The notes below the pieces were generated by a model. That model was not told the origin of the DNA. It saw only the letters and a list, made by a program, of their open reading frames with translations, and did not search any database. Position numbers and translations under genes: made by a program. Shown piece after piece: positions 17,673-27,220 of a DNA stretch of 64,000 nucleotides (positions are counted from its first letter, which is position 1; each line of letters begins with the position of its first letter). Origin of the DNA: 2-12-FULL-35-15 sp036386835 (GTDB lineage Bacteria > Bacteroidota > Bacteroidia > 2-12-FULL-35-15); the NCBI GenBank assembly GCA_036386835.1, contig DASVUX010000003.1, positions 1 to 64,000 on the forward strand, written 5' to 3'.

Positions 17673-19802
17673 ATGAAGAAAATACTACTCCTTGCATTCC
17701 TGCTGTCCGGCCTGCTGATCAGCGCACAAAGCAAAATGAATTTTGACCTTGCAAGAAAATTAAAAGAGCAGCCTCATTCAACTGACAACATCAATGTATT
17801 TATCAGTGGGAACAAGGATGTTATAAAACAACTCTGTACCGCTAACGGTGGGGTTTTCCGTTATTCCTCCGGAGATATTTCCACCGTTTCCGTACCTGTT
17901 TCTTCCCTGGGTATTTTCGCAGCGAACAGGCACATACAACGTATTGAAGCCTATACTCCACGTACAAAGCCATTAAATGACACCATGGTGATCCAGACAA
18001 ATACAGCCCTGGTTCATGCCGGAGCCGCCCCCCTGGCCCAGGGTTATGATGGCAGCGGTGTGGTAATAGGTATCATCGACACCGGGATCGATTTTACCCA
18101 TCCGGATTTCCGCGACAGCCTTGGAAACAGCAGGATCGACTTCCTCTGGGACCAATCGCTGGCACAGGATACCAATACTCCGATGCCTTATAATTACGGG
18201 CAGGAATGGACGAATATCCAGATCGACAGCGGGCTCGCTTCGGCACATAACGACCTTAATTATTCGGGACACGGTACCCACGTAGCCGGAATCGCGGTTG
18301 GGAACGGACTTGCAACAGGAACACATACAGGTGTTGCCCCCAAAGCGGATATCATTGTAGTAGCCATCGATTTCAGCAGCAACTCTTCCACCCTGATCTC
18401 GGATGCTGTGGATTATATTTACTCACGCGCTGCTGCAATGGGGAAACCATGTGTTATTAATGCGAGCCTTGGTGACTATTATGGCTCACATGACGGCCAG
18501 GACCTGCAGGCGCAGATGATCCGCAGCATGATCGACTCGCAGGCGGGACTCGCTTTTGTTGCAGCGGCAGGCAACGGGGGAAATGTTCCTTTTCACCTTG
18601 GATATACTGTAACCACTGATACCAGTTTCACCTACGTAGAGCCTTCAGGGTCTTCTGCCTACATTCAAATGTGGTCGGATTCTGCTGATTTCAGTAATGT
18701 AAGGTTTTCAATCGGTGCCGACCAAATGAGCCCGTTTTCAAAGCGGGGACATCTTCCTTTCTCCGGCATCAATGATCATCTCGGGATCCTCAGGGAAGAT
18801 ACGCTCTATAACAATGGCAACCGGATAGGCCGCGTCCTTAGCTATGGCGACCAGATCAACGGTACTTATTCCATGGAGTTTGTTATTTATCCCGATTCAG
18901 CCTCCTACAACTGGCGGTTAATGACTACGGGCAGCGGAACTTTTGATGCATGGACCTTTGACCTTTATTCGGGCATGCTACCTTCCGCATCCTCTATGCC
19001 CGACAGTATCTTCTATAAGCTTCCCGACAATAACAAAACCATCGTGAGCAGCTTTCTTTGCCTTGACAATGTAATTGGGGTCGGCAATTATACTAACCGC
19101 AAAACATACATCGATTACAACAATACTGTTTATGTGAACACGGCTACCAATGCAGGTGAACGCCATGCGACTTCCAGCATCGGGCCTACCCGTGACGGCA
19201 GGATCAAACCTGAGATCTGCGCACCGGGCGACAATACGCTGGCAGCGGTTGTGCTTGCAATTGCGCCATCCATTATTGCAAACTATCCTGATGCACTGGC
19301 GCTGGGTGGATTTCATGTACGCAATGGTGGCACTTCTCATGCGAGTCCCTGCGTTGCAGGTATAGCTGCATTGTACCTGCAGAAGAACCCGAATGCAACA
19401 GCTATGGATGTAAAAAAAGCAATTGTCAACTGCCCGATCAGGGACTCATTTACCGGCTCCGGGCTTCCTGATAACTACTGGGGTTACGGCAAAGTGGATG
19501 CAATGGGAGCGCTGACCTGCTCCCTGACAGGCACAGATGAGAATGAGCTTGCCGGATCAGCCTTTGCTGTTTATCCTAATCCTGCGATAAGCGGTACTCT
19601 TCTGAATATCAGCTTTCCATCACTGCAATCTGCAAATACCAATGAATTACGAATTTATAACACCCTCGGCAAGCTGGTGAAAATACTGGCACTGCAGGGA
19701 AAAGAGTCTTCATTCCGCACTGAATTAGGCACAGGACTTTACTTTTGCAGTCTTGTGGTGAACGGCAAGCCCGGAGCATCAAAAAAATTGATAATTTTGT
19801 AA
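17673..19802 (+). CDS. S8 subtilisin-like serine protease with T9SS type A sorting domain
   Basis: 709 residues with signal peptide MKKILLLAFLLSGLLISAQ. The catalytic triad is Asp136 (IIDTGIDFTHPDF), His200 (GHGTHVAG) and Ser555 (GGTSHASPCVAG). Residues ~25-100 are a probable inhibitory prodomain. About 200 residues between His and Ser form an insert with beta-rich sequence (approximately 305-480). The C-terminal ~75 residues (VYPNPAISG to KKLIIL) form a T9SS sorting domain, so the enzyme is expected at the surface or outside. It begins an apparent plus-strand operon: the next genes start 18, 4 and 7 bp after each preceding stop. Confidence 0.93.
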   Translation: MKKILLLAFLLSGLLISAQSKMNFDLARKLKEQPHSTDNINVFISGNKDVIKQLCTANGGVFRYSSGDISTVSVPVSSLGIFAANRHIQRIEAYTPRTKPLNDTMVIQTNTALVHAGAAPLAQGYDGSGVVIGIIDTGIDFTHPDFRDSLGNSRIDFLWDQSLAQDTNTPMPYNYGQEWTNIQIDSGLASAHNDLNYSGHGTHVAGIAVGNGLATGTHTGVAPKADIIVVAIDFSSNSSTLISDAVDYIYSRAAAMGKPCVINASLGDYYGSHDGQDLQAQMIRSMIDSQAGLAFVAAAGNGGNVPFHLGYTVTTDTSFTYVEPSGSSAYIQMWSDSADFSNVRFSIGADQMSPFSKRGHLPFSGINDHLGILREDTLYNNGNRIGRVLSYGDQINGTYSMEFVIYPDSASYNWRLMTTGSGTFDAWTFDLYSGMLPSASSMPDSIFYKLPDNNKTIVSSFLCLDNVIGVGNYTNRKTYIDYNNTVYVNTATNAGERHATSSIGPTRDGRIKPEICAPGDNTLAAVVLAIAPSIIANYPDALALGGFHVRNGGTSHASPCVAGIAALYLQKNPNATAMDVKKAIVNCPIRDSFTGSGLPDNYWGYGKVDAMGALTCSLTGTDENELAGSAFAVYPNPAISGTLLNISFPSLQSANTNELRIYNTLGKLVKILALQGKESSFRTELGTGLYFCSLVVNGKPGASKKLIIL

Positions 19803-19820
19803 TTGTTAAATCATAGGACC

Positions 19821-20093
19821 TTGGAAAAAAAGCTGAATATTATCGGGTATATCTGTGTTGGATTTGGAATTCTTGCGGCATTGCTCTGCGTGATACCTGT
19901 AGCTTTCGGAGTGTTTTATGCGGTATTTGCAGGATTCCTCGGAATGGTAAGCTCTTCCGTGTATGTATTTATAGATACCAAGCATGAGATCAGCAAAAAA
20001 AGGCTTACACCCGGTGTTTACGGGATGATCCTGAGTTCGATCCCCATCCTGTTCATGCTTGCAATTGTTGTTATCGCCAAACTGAACCAATAG
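19821..20093 (+). CDS. small three-helix membrane protein of unknown function
   Basis: About 90 residues with three hydrophobic segments (roughly 6-22, 25-48 and 68-88) separated by a short polar stretch containing DTKHEISKKRLTPG. I do not recognise the family. There is no ATG near the 5' end; TTG at 19821 gives the product beginning with EKKLNIIGY and is preferred, while TTG at 19803 directly follows the subtilase stop. It lies between the subtilase and the prenyltransferase with almost no spacer, so it is probably co-transcribed with both. Confidence 0.7.
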   Translation: MEKKLNIIGYICVGFGILAALLCVIPVAFGVFYAVFAGFLGMVSSSVYVFIDTKHEISKKRLTPGVYGMILSSIPILFMLAIVVIAKLNQ

Positions 20094-20097
20094 ACCT

Positions 20098-20973
20098 GTG
20101 CCTGCAAAAACCATAAACAATTATCTTTCACTTGTCAAGTTCAGCCATACGATCTTTGCTTTACCATTCGCGATCATCGGTTATTTTCTCGCCATTACAT
20201 ATACAGGGAAGGCTTTTGACCTGAAGCTGTTCGGGCTTGTCCTGCTTTGCATGGTGTTCGTGAGAAGCGCAGCAATGGCCTTCAACCGTTATATTGATCG
20301 TGAAATAGATACCGAGAACGAACGGACTTCAATAAGAGAGATCCCGGCAGGAATAGTAAAACCGACAGCAGCCCTCATATTTGTTTTCGTGAATTGCGTG
20401 CTGTTCGTTACCACCACCTTTTTTATCAATGAGCTTTGCTTTTACCTGTCACCCGTGGCATTGATCATTGTGCTGGGATACAGCCTGACTAAACGCTTTA
20501 CCGCGCTGTGCCACCTGATCCTTGGCGTTGGCCTCTCCCTTGCACCCATAGGTTCCTACCTTGCAGTGACGGGTGAGTTTGCATTGCTGCCACTGCTCTT
20601 CTCTTTTGCCGTATTATTCTGGGTAAGCGGCTTCGATATCATCTATGCATTGCAGGATGAGGAGTTCGACCGTTCAAAAGAGCTGCATTCCATCCCTGTA
20701 TGGCTGGGAAAAAAAGGGGCATTAACGCTATCCATTGTATTGCATGTACTGAGCGCACTTTTCGTGATTTATGCAGGGATCTATGCCGGTTTTAACACGT
20801 GGTACTGGATAGGTGCCTGCGTTTTCTGCGGCCTTCTTATTTATCAGCATCTGCTGGTTAAACCTAATGACCTTAGTAAAGTAAACCTTGCCTTCTTCAC
20901 TATGAATGGGGTTGCCAGCGTGATCTTTGCTGTGTTTGTGCTGCTGGACCTCTACATTAATTCAAACATGTAA
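20098..20973 (+). CDS. mqnP: UbiA-like polyprenyltransferase, probable MqnP
   Basis: 291 residues with eight to nine predicted transmembrane helices. The two Asp-rich motifs of the UbiA superfamily are clear: NRYIDREID (~62-70) and DEEFDRS (~185-191), binding the prenyl diphosphate through Mg. The subgroup signatures REIPAG and LGVGLSLAPIGSYLAVTG fit the 4-hydroxybenzoate-type prenyltransferase group that includes MqnP. Because mqnE occurs in the same window, prenylation in the futalosine menaquinone route is the likely role; the exact acceptor is inferred. The start is GTG at 20098, four bases after the previous stop. Confidence 0.82.
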   Translation: MPAKTINNYLSLVKFSHTIFALPFAIIGYFLAITYTGKAFDLKLFGLVLLCMVFVRSAAMAFNRYIDREIDTENERTSIREIPAGIVKPTAALIFVFVNCVLFVTTTFFINELCFYLSPVALIIVLGYSLTKRFTALCHLILGVGLSLAPIGSYLAVTGEFALLPLLFSFAVLFWVSGFDIIYALQDEEFDRSKELHSIPVWLGKKGALTLSIVLHVLSALFVIYAGIYAGFNTWYWIGACVFCGLLIYQHLLVKPNDLSKVNLAFFTMNGVASVIFAVFVLLDLYINSNM

Positions 20974-20980
20974 ATCTTAC

Positions 20981-21657
20981 ATGCTTAAGCGCACTCCTGG
21001 TTTTCTAGAAAGAATTCATTTAAAAAGGATCATGAAGTATTCTTCAATCCTGGTATTTTTTATTCTCATCATTATGTTTTCTGCAATTACAGGGTGATCT
21101 CAACAACCAAAGCCCAGATCTTTAATGATGCATCAAAAATTGAAGGAAGAACGGTTGGACTGGTACTCGGCACTTCGAAACTAAACCGTTACGGAAAGCC
21201 GAACCTTTTCTTTAAATACAGGATAACTGCTGCTGCTGAGCTTTTTAAGGCCGGCAAGATCAAACATATTATTGTGAGCGGTGATAATTCCCGTTCGGAG
21301 TATGATGAAAGCACCGACATGCATGATGCTCTGGTGGAAGCCGGGATTCCCGACAGCTGTATCACACTTGATTTTGCCGGGTTCAGGACGCTGGATTCCG
21401 TTGTACGCTGCCTGAAGATTTTCGGGCAAAAGGATGTCATTATCATTTCCCAGGAATTTCACAACCAGCGTGCATTATACATTGCGAATTATTACAAGAT
21501 GAATGCTCTTGCGTTCTCAACGAAGGAAGTTCCGGCTAAATACAGCATCAGGACCACGCTACGGGAATATCTTGCCAAATGCAAAGCGGTGCTTGATCTT
21601 TATGTGCTTCATAAAGAGCCGCATTTTTTAGGGGAAGAAGTAAAAATAAAAATCTGA
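20981..21657 (+). pseudogene. SanA/YdcF (DUF218) family membrane protein, split by a -1 frameshift
   Basis: From ATG 20981 one frame encodes a basic leader and a transmembrane segment (MKYSSILVFFILIIMFSAI) and stops at TGA 21095. The next frame, open from before 21094, continues with VISTTKAQIF and then the DUF218 core: VGLVLGTSKLNRYG, HIIVSGDNS, LDFAGFRTLDSV, SQEFHNQRAL. One extra G in the GGG run at 21092-21094 would restore a single 225-residue protein of the usual size and topology. E. coli SanA is linked to envelope barrier function. The break could be a real mutation, a sequencing or assembly error at the G run, or programmed slippage. It follows mqnP by 7 bp. Confidence 0.75.
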
Positions 21658-21672
21658 GAAAACCAATTAGAA

Positions 21673-22452
21673 TTAAACAACCCTCTTCAGCAAACGCAGG
21701 CGGTGGGAATAATCCTTCTTTTCATTATTGAAAATTCCGTGATGATCGAATCCATCGATCCGTACTTTCCCCGATGCATGAATGATCTTGTTATTGTCCA
21801 TCACAATCCCAACATGGATAATCCTGCCTTCATCATTATCAAAGAATGCCAGATCACCTGCTTCTGCCTCTTCTACAAAACTTAAGGTCTCACCCTGCTC
21901 TGCCTGCTGGTAAGCATCACGTTTCAGCTTCACACCGTTGATCTTATAAACCATCTGTGTAAAACCGCTGCAATCGATCCCAAATGGAGTTTTGCCTCCC
22001 CAGAGATATGGCGCATTGAGGTACATCATCGCGATCTCCATGATACCGCCTTTTGAAAAAGGAAGATGACCGCTGATATAAGCGCCATCATATAAATAGC
22101 TATGGTTTTCAACTGCACATTCCCCATTATCAAAATTGGGCAATGAGCTCGCAATTGTTATAGGGAAAAGCTGTTTGCTGTTGTTGTGCGTTACAACCTG
22201 GACAAGCTCGTTGGCAGAGAAGATCTCCGTTGAGTTAATAATATCAAAAGTATGCTGCTGTATTGGCTGGAACTGCTTTTTATCGATCCAGCATTCGTAG
22301 CTGTCATAAGCATTCCTGATCCTGCACCAGTTTCCAATAATCTCCAGTATTTCAAAATGATCCCCGAATAAAAGCTGGGTGACCATCTCACTCCGGTCAG
22401 AAGGCTCTTTCCGGCAGGGAACTATACTTAGGTTGCAGATTCCAAATTGCAT
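21673..22452 (-). CDS. NlpC/P60 (C40) peptidase with N-terminal SH3-like domains
   Basis: 259 residues. The C-terminal C40 domain (~135-259) shows the nucleophile Cys in GIDCSGFTQMVY, the catalytic His in IIHVGIVMD and the third polar residue in KIIHASGKV. Residues ~1-120 look like bacterial SH3 repeats (VPCRKEPSDRSEMVTQLLFG; EILEIIGNWCRIR). Enzymes of this type cut gamma-D-Glu-diaminopimelate bonds in peptidoglycan peptides. No signal peptide is visible, suggesting cytoplasmic muropeptide recycling. ATG start at 22452. It is convergent with the SanA-like gene, with only 15 bp between stops. Confidence 0.9.
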   Translation of the reverse strand: MQFGICNLSIVPCRKEPSDRSEMVTQLLFGDHFEILEIIGNWCRIRNAYDSYECWIDKKQFQPIQQHTFDIINSTEIFSANELVQVVTHNNSKQLFPITIASSLPNFDNGECAVENHSYLYDGAYISGHLPFSKGGIMEIAMMYLNAPYLWGGKTPFGIDCSGFTQMVYKINGVKLKRDAYQQAEQGETLSFVEEAEAGDLAFFDNDEGRIIHVGIVMDNNKIIHASGKVRIDGFDHHGIFNNEKKDYSHRLRLLKRVV

Positions 22453-22490
22453 TTAAAGAATTTCAAATTTCAGATTCGTTTGTACTCCGA

Positions 22491-22895
22491 TCATGGATTA
22501 ACTCCCGATTTAAACTTTACACCCTTGAATTCAGACGCGTTTAAGTATGATATAAAACCTTTTAATTGCTTACTGATGTCCTCGGATTGTAACTTTAAGT
22601 TATTAAATTCATCTGAAGTAATATGTTTGCGGTCCAGTGCCCTATAAAGCTGTGACCTCACTTCTCCACAGGATCCTTTAGCAATACTTAGAAACTGACG
22701 AAATTCCAGTTTACCATCCCGCTCATACCCTTCAGCTATATTATCCATAATAGAGCCACTTGATCCATTAATTTGATCTCTTAACTTATAATCTTTTTCA
22801 AAGCTTCCGCTGGATGTGTGAAAATGAATCTCATGGCAAAGTTTCCGTGCTTTCTGCCACACTTCCATATCCTCAAACTTTTGTATAGTTGCCAT
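22491..22895 (-). CDS. four-helix bundle protein (TIGR02436 / 23S rRNA IVP-like family)
   Basis: 134 residues, mostly helical, with family landmarks FEDMEVWQKARKL at the N-terminus, LRDQINGSSGSIMDNIAEGY in the centre and EFRQFLSIAKGSCGEVRSQL. Members are encoded in 23S rRNA intervening sequences or as free-standing genes in Bacteroidota; the molecular function is unknown. ATG 22895 is chosen because upstream codons to 23054 only mirror the thiolase gene. The gene is bordered by inverted copies of an AAATTTCAGATT-type motif (22463-22475 and 22901-22927), suggesting insertion as a unit between the NlpC and thiolase genes. Confidence 0.88.
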   Translation of the reverse strand: MATIQKFEDMEVWQKARKLCHEIHFHTSSGSFEKDYKLRDQINGSSGSIMDNIAEGYERDGKLEFRQFLSIAKGSCGEVRSQLYRALDRKHITSDEFNNLKLQSEDISKQLKGFISYLNASEFKGVKFKSGVNP

Positions 22896-22927
22896 ACACA
22901 GAATTTGAAATCTGAAATCTGAAATTT

Positions 22928-24106
22928 TTATGCTAATTCCAAAACAACAGCGCTCGCACCGCCACCACCATTGCAAATTCCGGCAGCACCGAATTTTGCC
23001 TTGTTTTGCTTTAATACATGGATCAAAGTCACTATAATACGTGCACCTGAACAACCCAAGGGATGTCCTAAAGAAACAGCACCGCCATTTACGTTTACTT
23101 TGCTTGCATCCAGCTTCATTTTCTGCATGTTCACCAGGCCAACAGTTGAAAATGCTTCATTCAGCTCAAAGTACTCGATATCTTCCATTTTCATCCCGGC
23201 TTTGGCAACCGCTTTTGGAACTGCGACTGAAGGAGCTGTAGTGAACCATTCCGGTGCATGCTCTGCATCAGCGTACCCTCGAAGGATCGCTAAAGGCTTT
23301 AAACCCAACTTGTCGGCTTTTTCCTTGCTCATCAGGACCACTGCCGCTGCACCATCGTTCATGGTGGATGAGTTTGCTGCCGTTGCAGTTCCTTCTTTCG
23401 TGAACGCACCTTTTAATTCAGGGATCTTATCAAAACGGACGTTCTTGTATTCTTCATCTTCTTTCATCATTACCGGATCACCTTTGCGCTGAGGGATCTC
23501 AACCGGAACAATTTCGTCTGCAAATTTACCAGCCGCCCATGCTGCCTGTGAACGTTTATAAGACTCGATTGCGAAAGCATCCTGGTCCTCGCGGGAGATG
23601 TTGCATTCCTTCGAACAAAGGTCTGCTGCATTTCCCATTGCATAATTGTTATACACATCGGTAAGCCCGTCTTTTGCAAGGCCATCGATCATGGAAACGT
23701 TCCCGTATTTGTTTCCCCAGCGAAGATTATCACTGTAAAACGGTACAGCGCTCATGTTTTCCATTCCTCCTGCCACCACAACATCCGCATCACCGCACAT
23801 GATATTCTGAGCACCGATCATGATCGCTTTCATTCCTGAAGCGCAAACCTTGTTTACCGTAGTACACTCTACCGTATTCGGCAAGCCTGCAAACATGGCT
23901 GCCTGGCGTGCAGGGGCCTGTCCGAGGTTAGCCTGAAGAACACTTCCCATATACACCTGCTGAACTTCTTTTGGATCAACACCTGCTTTTGCAAGTGCTC
24001 CTTTTATTGCAGCAGCGCCTAATTTTGTGGCAGGGACACCTGCAAATGCACCACCAAAACTTCCCATTGGTGTTCTTACTGCTGAAATGATATAAACTTC
24101 TTTCAT
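22928..24106 (-). CDS. acetyl-CoA C-acyltransferase (thiolase)
   Basis: 392 residues, the normal size for a type II thiolase, which condenses two acetyl-CoA or cleaves 3-ketoacyl-CoA. The acyl-accepting Cys is in NKVCASGMKAIM (~88), the active-site His in GHPLGCSGARI (~350) and the second Cys in GICNGGGGASA near the C-terminus. The N-terminus reads MKEVYIISAVRTPMGSFGG. ATG 24106 is chosen over an upstream in-frame start at 24196 because the promoter lies between them. No other fatty-acid or PHB genes are adjacent, so biosynthetic versus degradative use is not settled. Confidence 0.94.
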   Translation of the reverse strand: MKEVYIISAVRTPMGSFGGAFAGVPATKLGAAAIKGALAKAGVDPKEVQQVYMGSVLQANLGQAPARQAAMFAGLPNTVECTTVNKVCASGMKAIMIGAQNIMCGDADVVVAGGMENMSAVPFYSDNLRWGNKYGNVSMIDGLAKDGLTDVYNNYAMGNAADLCSKECNISREDQDAFAIESYKRSQAAWAAGKFADEIVPVEIPQRKGDPVMMKEDEEYKNVRFDKIPELKGAFTKEGTATAANSSTMNDGAAAVVLMSKEKADKLGLKPLAILRGYADAEHAPEWFTTAPSVAVPKAVAKAGMKMEDIEYFELNEAFSTVGLVNMQKMKLDASKVNVNGGAVSLGHPLGCSGARIIVTLIHVLKQNKAKFGAAGICNGGGGASAVVLELA

Positions 24107-24150
24107 AATATATAAAATATAGATTTTGTTTGGATAGAGATTTAACGGCA

Positions 24151-24182
24151 CAAATTTACGCAATATTCGTGTGTTAACCAAA
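24151..24182 (-). promoter_or_regulatory. Bacteroidota-type promoter of the thiolase gene
   Basis: On the minus strand, TTTG at 24182-24179 and TAAATTTG at 24158-24151 are separated by 20 bases, a full match to the phylum's -33/-7 consensus. Transcription would start near 24145, leaving a leader of about 40 nt before ATG 24106. Confidence 0.65.
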
Positions 24183-24268
24183 GCGTCCGGGCACAATAAC
24201 AGATTATGGACAGATTATGAAAAATGCACGTTATTTTGGTTATTTTCGCATAGCAAAACTGCAGGCCC

Positions 24269-26338
24269 TTGAAAAAAGTTGTTTCCGTTATCCGCCATTC
24301 GCACCCAGAGATCTACAAGGCGATCCTGTTTCTTATTGCGCTTGCCGTTATTGTTTATGTGTTCCCGAAACAGGGCAAGTTCAAATATGAATTCCAGAAT
24401 CTCAAAGGAAAACCCTGGTACCATGAAGACCTGATAGCGCCATTCGACTTCGCGATAAAAAAAACGGCTGAAGAGCTGAACCGGGAAAAAGCAGAGGTTA
24501 TAAAGAATGCAAAACCCTACCTGCGCTATGATTCCACCATCCAGAAGAAAAGATCAAAAGCCTTTGAAGATGCGCTGGCCGCCAGCTGGAGCAAAAAAAA
24601 CTCCGACTATCTCCGCCAGCGGACCCTTGCTTTCGGCAAGGAACTGATCGACAGTATTTACTCGAAAGGAATTGTCGCACCGGCAGATGAGCTTGAAAAA
24701 AAGCCGCTGGATTATTCTGTCTTCCTGCTTAAAGGGAATATCGCGGAAGAGCATGAGCTGAACGATTTTTATACCGTTAAATCCGCTTATGAGTATATTG
24801 AAGATGAACTCTTCGAATCAAAGATCACCGATGTGGACCGCATTCTCCCCCTGCTCGAAAATGCCATTGCCCATAATATATTCTTTGATAAGGAAACAAC
24901 CGAAAAAGTGCTTAAGCAGTCGATAAACGACATTGCACCTTCACGCGACATCATCCTGAAAGACCAGAGCATTGTTTCAAAAGGGGAGATCATCACCGCT
25001 GAAAAATTCCAGGTCCTTGAATCGCTCCGGATCGAATATGAAGAACAATCCAACGGTACCGGGAATTATCTTTTTATAGTCCTCGGGCAAATAATCGTGA
25101 TCGTGATCTGCCTGAGCGTGCTTGCGGCTTTCCTGATGTTCTTCCGGAAGGACATTTACCAGGACAACGGCAAAGTCACTTTCATCCTCATGCTTGTAGT
25201 GTTGCAGGTGATCATGGCGCACTTCTCCATCAACCTGAATTCATATTCATTCAATATTTACATTCTTCCTTTCTGTATCCTGCCTATCATCATCCGCGCA
25301 TTCTATGATACACGTGTAGCGCTTTTTGTTCATATAGTAAATGTGCTGATCATCTCTTTCATGGCGCCTGAACAGTTTGAGTTCGCGTTCATCCAGCTCC
25401 TTGGGGGAATGGTAGCGATCTTCAGTATTGTGAACATGCGCAACCGCTCACAGATCTTTGTCTCTGCGGTGCTGATCTTCCTCACCTACAGCGTTTCTTT
25501 CATCGGTATAACGATCATTCAGGAAGGCAGCAATGATGTGATCGTATGGTTTGATTTTGCACGCTTTGGTGTAAGCGCTTTACTGACCCTCTTCTCCTAC
25601 CCGCTTATCTTTGTCTTTGAAAAAATGTTTGGTTTCACTTCGGATGTTTCCCTTCTGGAGCTTTCAGACACCAACGGAAAGCTGCTCCGCGAACTGGCTT
25701 CCAGGGCTCCGGGAACCTTCCAGCATTCTTTGCAGGTGGCTAACCTTGCCGAAGAAGCGATCTATAATATCGGTGGAAATTCACTGCTTGTCCGCACGGG
25801 CGCCCTGTATCACGACATCGGAAAAATGGAGATGCCGATGTTCTTTATCGAGAACCAGGTGAACGGCATGAACCCTCATGAGGACCTGAGCTTTGATGAA
25901 AGTGCCGGGATCATTATCGCGCATGTGATCCGCGGGATCGAGATCGCGAAAAAGAATAATCTTCCCGAACAGATCATTGATTTTATCAGGACACATCATG
26001 GTACTACCATGACGGCTTATTTCTACCGTTCATTCAAAAAAGCTTTCCCTGAAGAAGAGATCGATGAAGCGAAATTCCATTATCCCGGGCCGATTCCTTT
26101 TTCAAAAGAAACTGCAGTTCTCATGATGGCGGACTCTGTAGAAGCTGCTTCCCGGAGCCTTAAGAAATACGACTCCGAAACCATCGATGCCCTGGTTGAA
26201 AAGATCATCAATTCACAGATCGAACAGAACCAGTTCGCCAATGCAGACATTACTTTTAAAGACATCAACACCCTGAAGAAGATCTTTAAGAAAAAGGTAA
26301 TGAACATGTATCATGTACGGGTGGAGTACCCGAGGTAG
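24269..26338 (+). CDS. PgpH-like 7TM-HD phosphodiesterase (probable c-di-AMP hydrolase)
   Basis: 689 residues: one N-terminal transmembrane segment (~18-35), an extracytoplasmic 7TMR-HDED-like domain (~40-265), seven transmembrane helices (~268-460) and a cytoplasmic HD domain (~480-689). The HD motif is in ALYHDIGKMEMP, with further metal ligands in IIAHVIRGIE and RTHHGTTM. In Listeria PgpH this architecture degrades cyclic di-AMP; the same substrate is inferred here. The only plausible start is TTG at 24269; no in-frame ATG or GTG precedes it. It is divergent from the thiolase gene. Confidence 0.9.
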   Translation: MKKVVSVIRHSHPEIYKAILFLIALAVIVYVFPKQGKFKYEFQNLKGKPWYHEDLIAPFDFAIKKTAEELNREKAEVIKNAKPYLRYDSTIQKKRSKAFEDALAASWSKKNSDYLRQRTLAFGKELIDSIYSKGIVAPADELEKKPLDYSVFLLKGNIAEEHELNDFYTVKSAYEYIEDELFESKITDVDRILPLLENAIAHNIFFDKETTEKVLKQSINDIAPSRDIILKDQSIVSKGEIITAEKFQVLESLRIEYEEQSNGTGNYLFIVLGQIIVIVICLSVLAAFLMFFRKDIYQDNGKVTFILMLVVLQVIMAHFSINLNSYSFNIYILPFCILPIIIRAFYDTRVALFVHIVNVLIISFMAPEQFEFAFIQLLGGMVAIFSIVNMRNRSQIFVSAVLIFLTYSVSFIGITIIQEGSNDVIVWFDFARFGVSALLTLFSYPLIFVFEKMFGFTSDVSLLELSDTNGKLLRELASRAPGTFQHSLQVANLAEEAIYNIGGNSLLVRTGALYHDIGKMEMPMFFIENQVNGMNPHEDLSFDESAGIIIAHVIRGIEIAKKNNLPEQIIDFIRTHHGTTMTAYFYRSFKKAFPEEEIDEAKFHYPGPIPFSKETAVLMMADSVEAASRSLKKYDSETIDALVEKIINSQIEQNQFANADITFKDINTLKKIFKKKVMNMYHVRVEYPR

Positions 26339-26393
26339 TACGGATAACGAATCTTTTTTACGAATTTACGAATCTAAGCAGGTACTGTGCGCT

Positions 26394-27125
26394 GTCATTT
26401 CGAGCGGAGTCGAGAAAGCGCGAAGCATCGGTACGCATAACGAATTTTTTCGAATTCCGAATCTGAGTAGGCACTGTGCGCTGTCATTTCGAGCGGAGTC
26501 GAGAAAGCGCGAAGCCCCGGTACGGATAACGAACTTTACGAATTTACGAACCCCGCACATACTTCCTGTTATCCCAAATCATCGGTCATCCCGTGCCGCG
26601 CCTGCCCCGGACCCGATCCGGGGACACGGGATCTCTCTGTATTAACACTTTTTGTCCTATAATGTGCGCTGTCAGGCGAAGAGTTAAATTGTCGTTAAAT
26701 TGTCGAAGTCTATTTCTCGACTCCGCTCGAAATGACAACTATGATCCTGCACTTCAGATGTCACTTCGAGCGAAGCCGAGAAGCGCGAAGCATCGGTACG
26801 CATAACGAATTTTTTCGAATTCCGAATCTGAGTAGGCACTGTGCGCTGTCATTTCGAGCGGAGTCGAGAAAGCGCGAAGCATCGGTACGGATAACGAATC
26901 TTTTACGAATTTACGAACCCCGCACATACTTCCGGTGATCCCAAATCATCAGTCATCCCGTGCCGCGCCTGCCCGGACCCGATCCGGGGACACGGGATCT
27001 CTCTCCGTATTAACAGTTTTGTCCTGTAATGTGTGCGCTGCCAGGCGAAGAATTAAATTGTCGAAGTCTATTTCTCGACTCCGCTCGAAATGACAACTAT
27101 GATCCTGCACTTCAGATGTCCTTTC
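26394..27125. repeat. two tandem ~360-bp repeat units in a gene-free region
   Basis: Within the gene-free 26339-27390, a unit of about 360 bp occurs twice (start 26394 and 26760; landmarks recur at offsets of 366, 365 and 358). Each unit contains GTCATTTCGAGCGGAGTCGA arms (26394, 26483, 26848; variant at 26760), an inverted partner TTTCTCGACTCCGCTCGAAA (26713, 27071), and a GACCCGATCCGGGGACACGG segment. The copies differ by small indels and substitutions. A shortened third copy follows near 27127-27195. No start, ribosome site or conserved reading frame is shared between copies, so short open frames here are not taken as genes. Confidence 0.85.
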
Positions 27126-27220
27126 CTATTCCAGTGATTCCAAATCATCGGTCATCCCGTGCCACGACACGGGTTCTCTCCGTATCACCAGGTTTCTCCT
27201 TTTCTTTTCTCTTGATAGAG

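Noticed and set aside
22491..22895. 23S rRNA intervening sequence
   Set aside because: No rRNA sequence flanks the four-helix-bundle gene; both neighbours are protein genes.
22896..23054. N-terminal extension of the four-helix-bundle frame to 23054
   Set aside because: The added codons overlap the 3' end of the thiolase gene and carry Cys/Trp-rich nonsense; ATG 22895 matches the family start.
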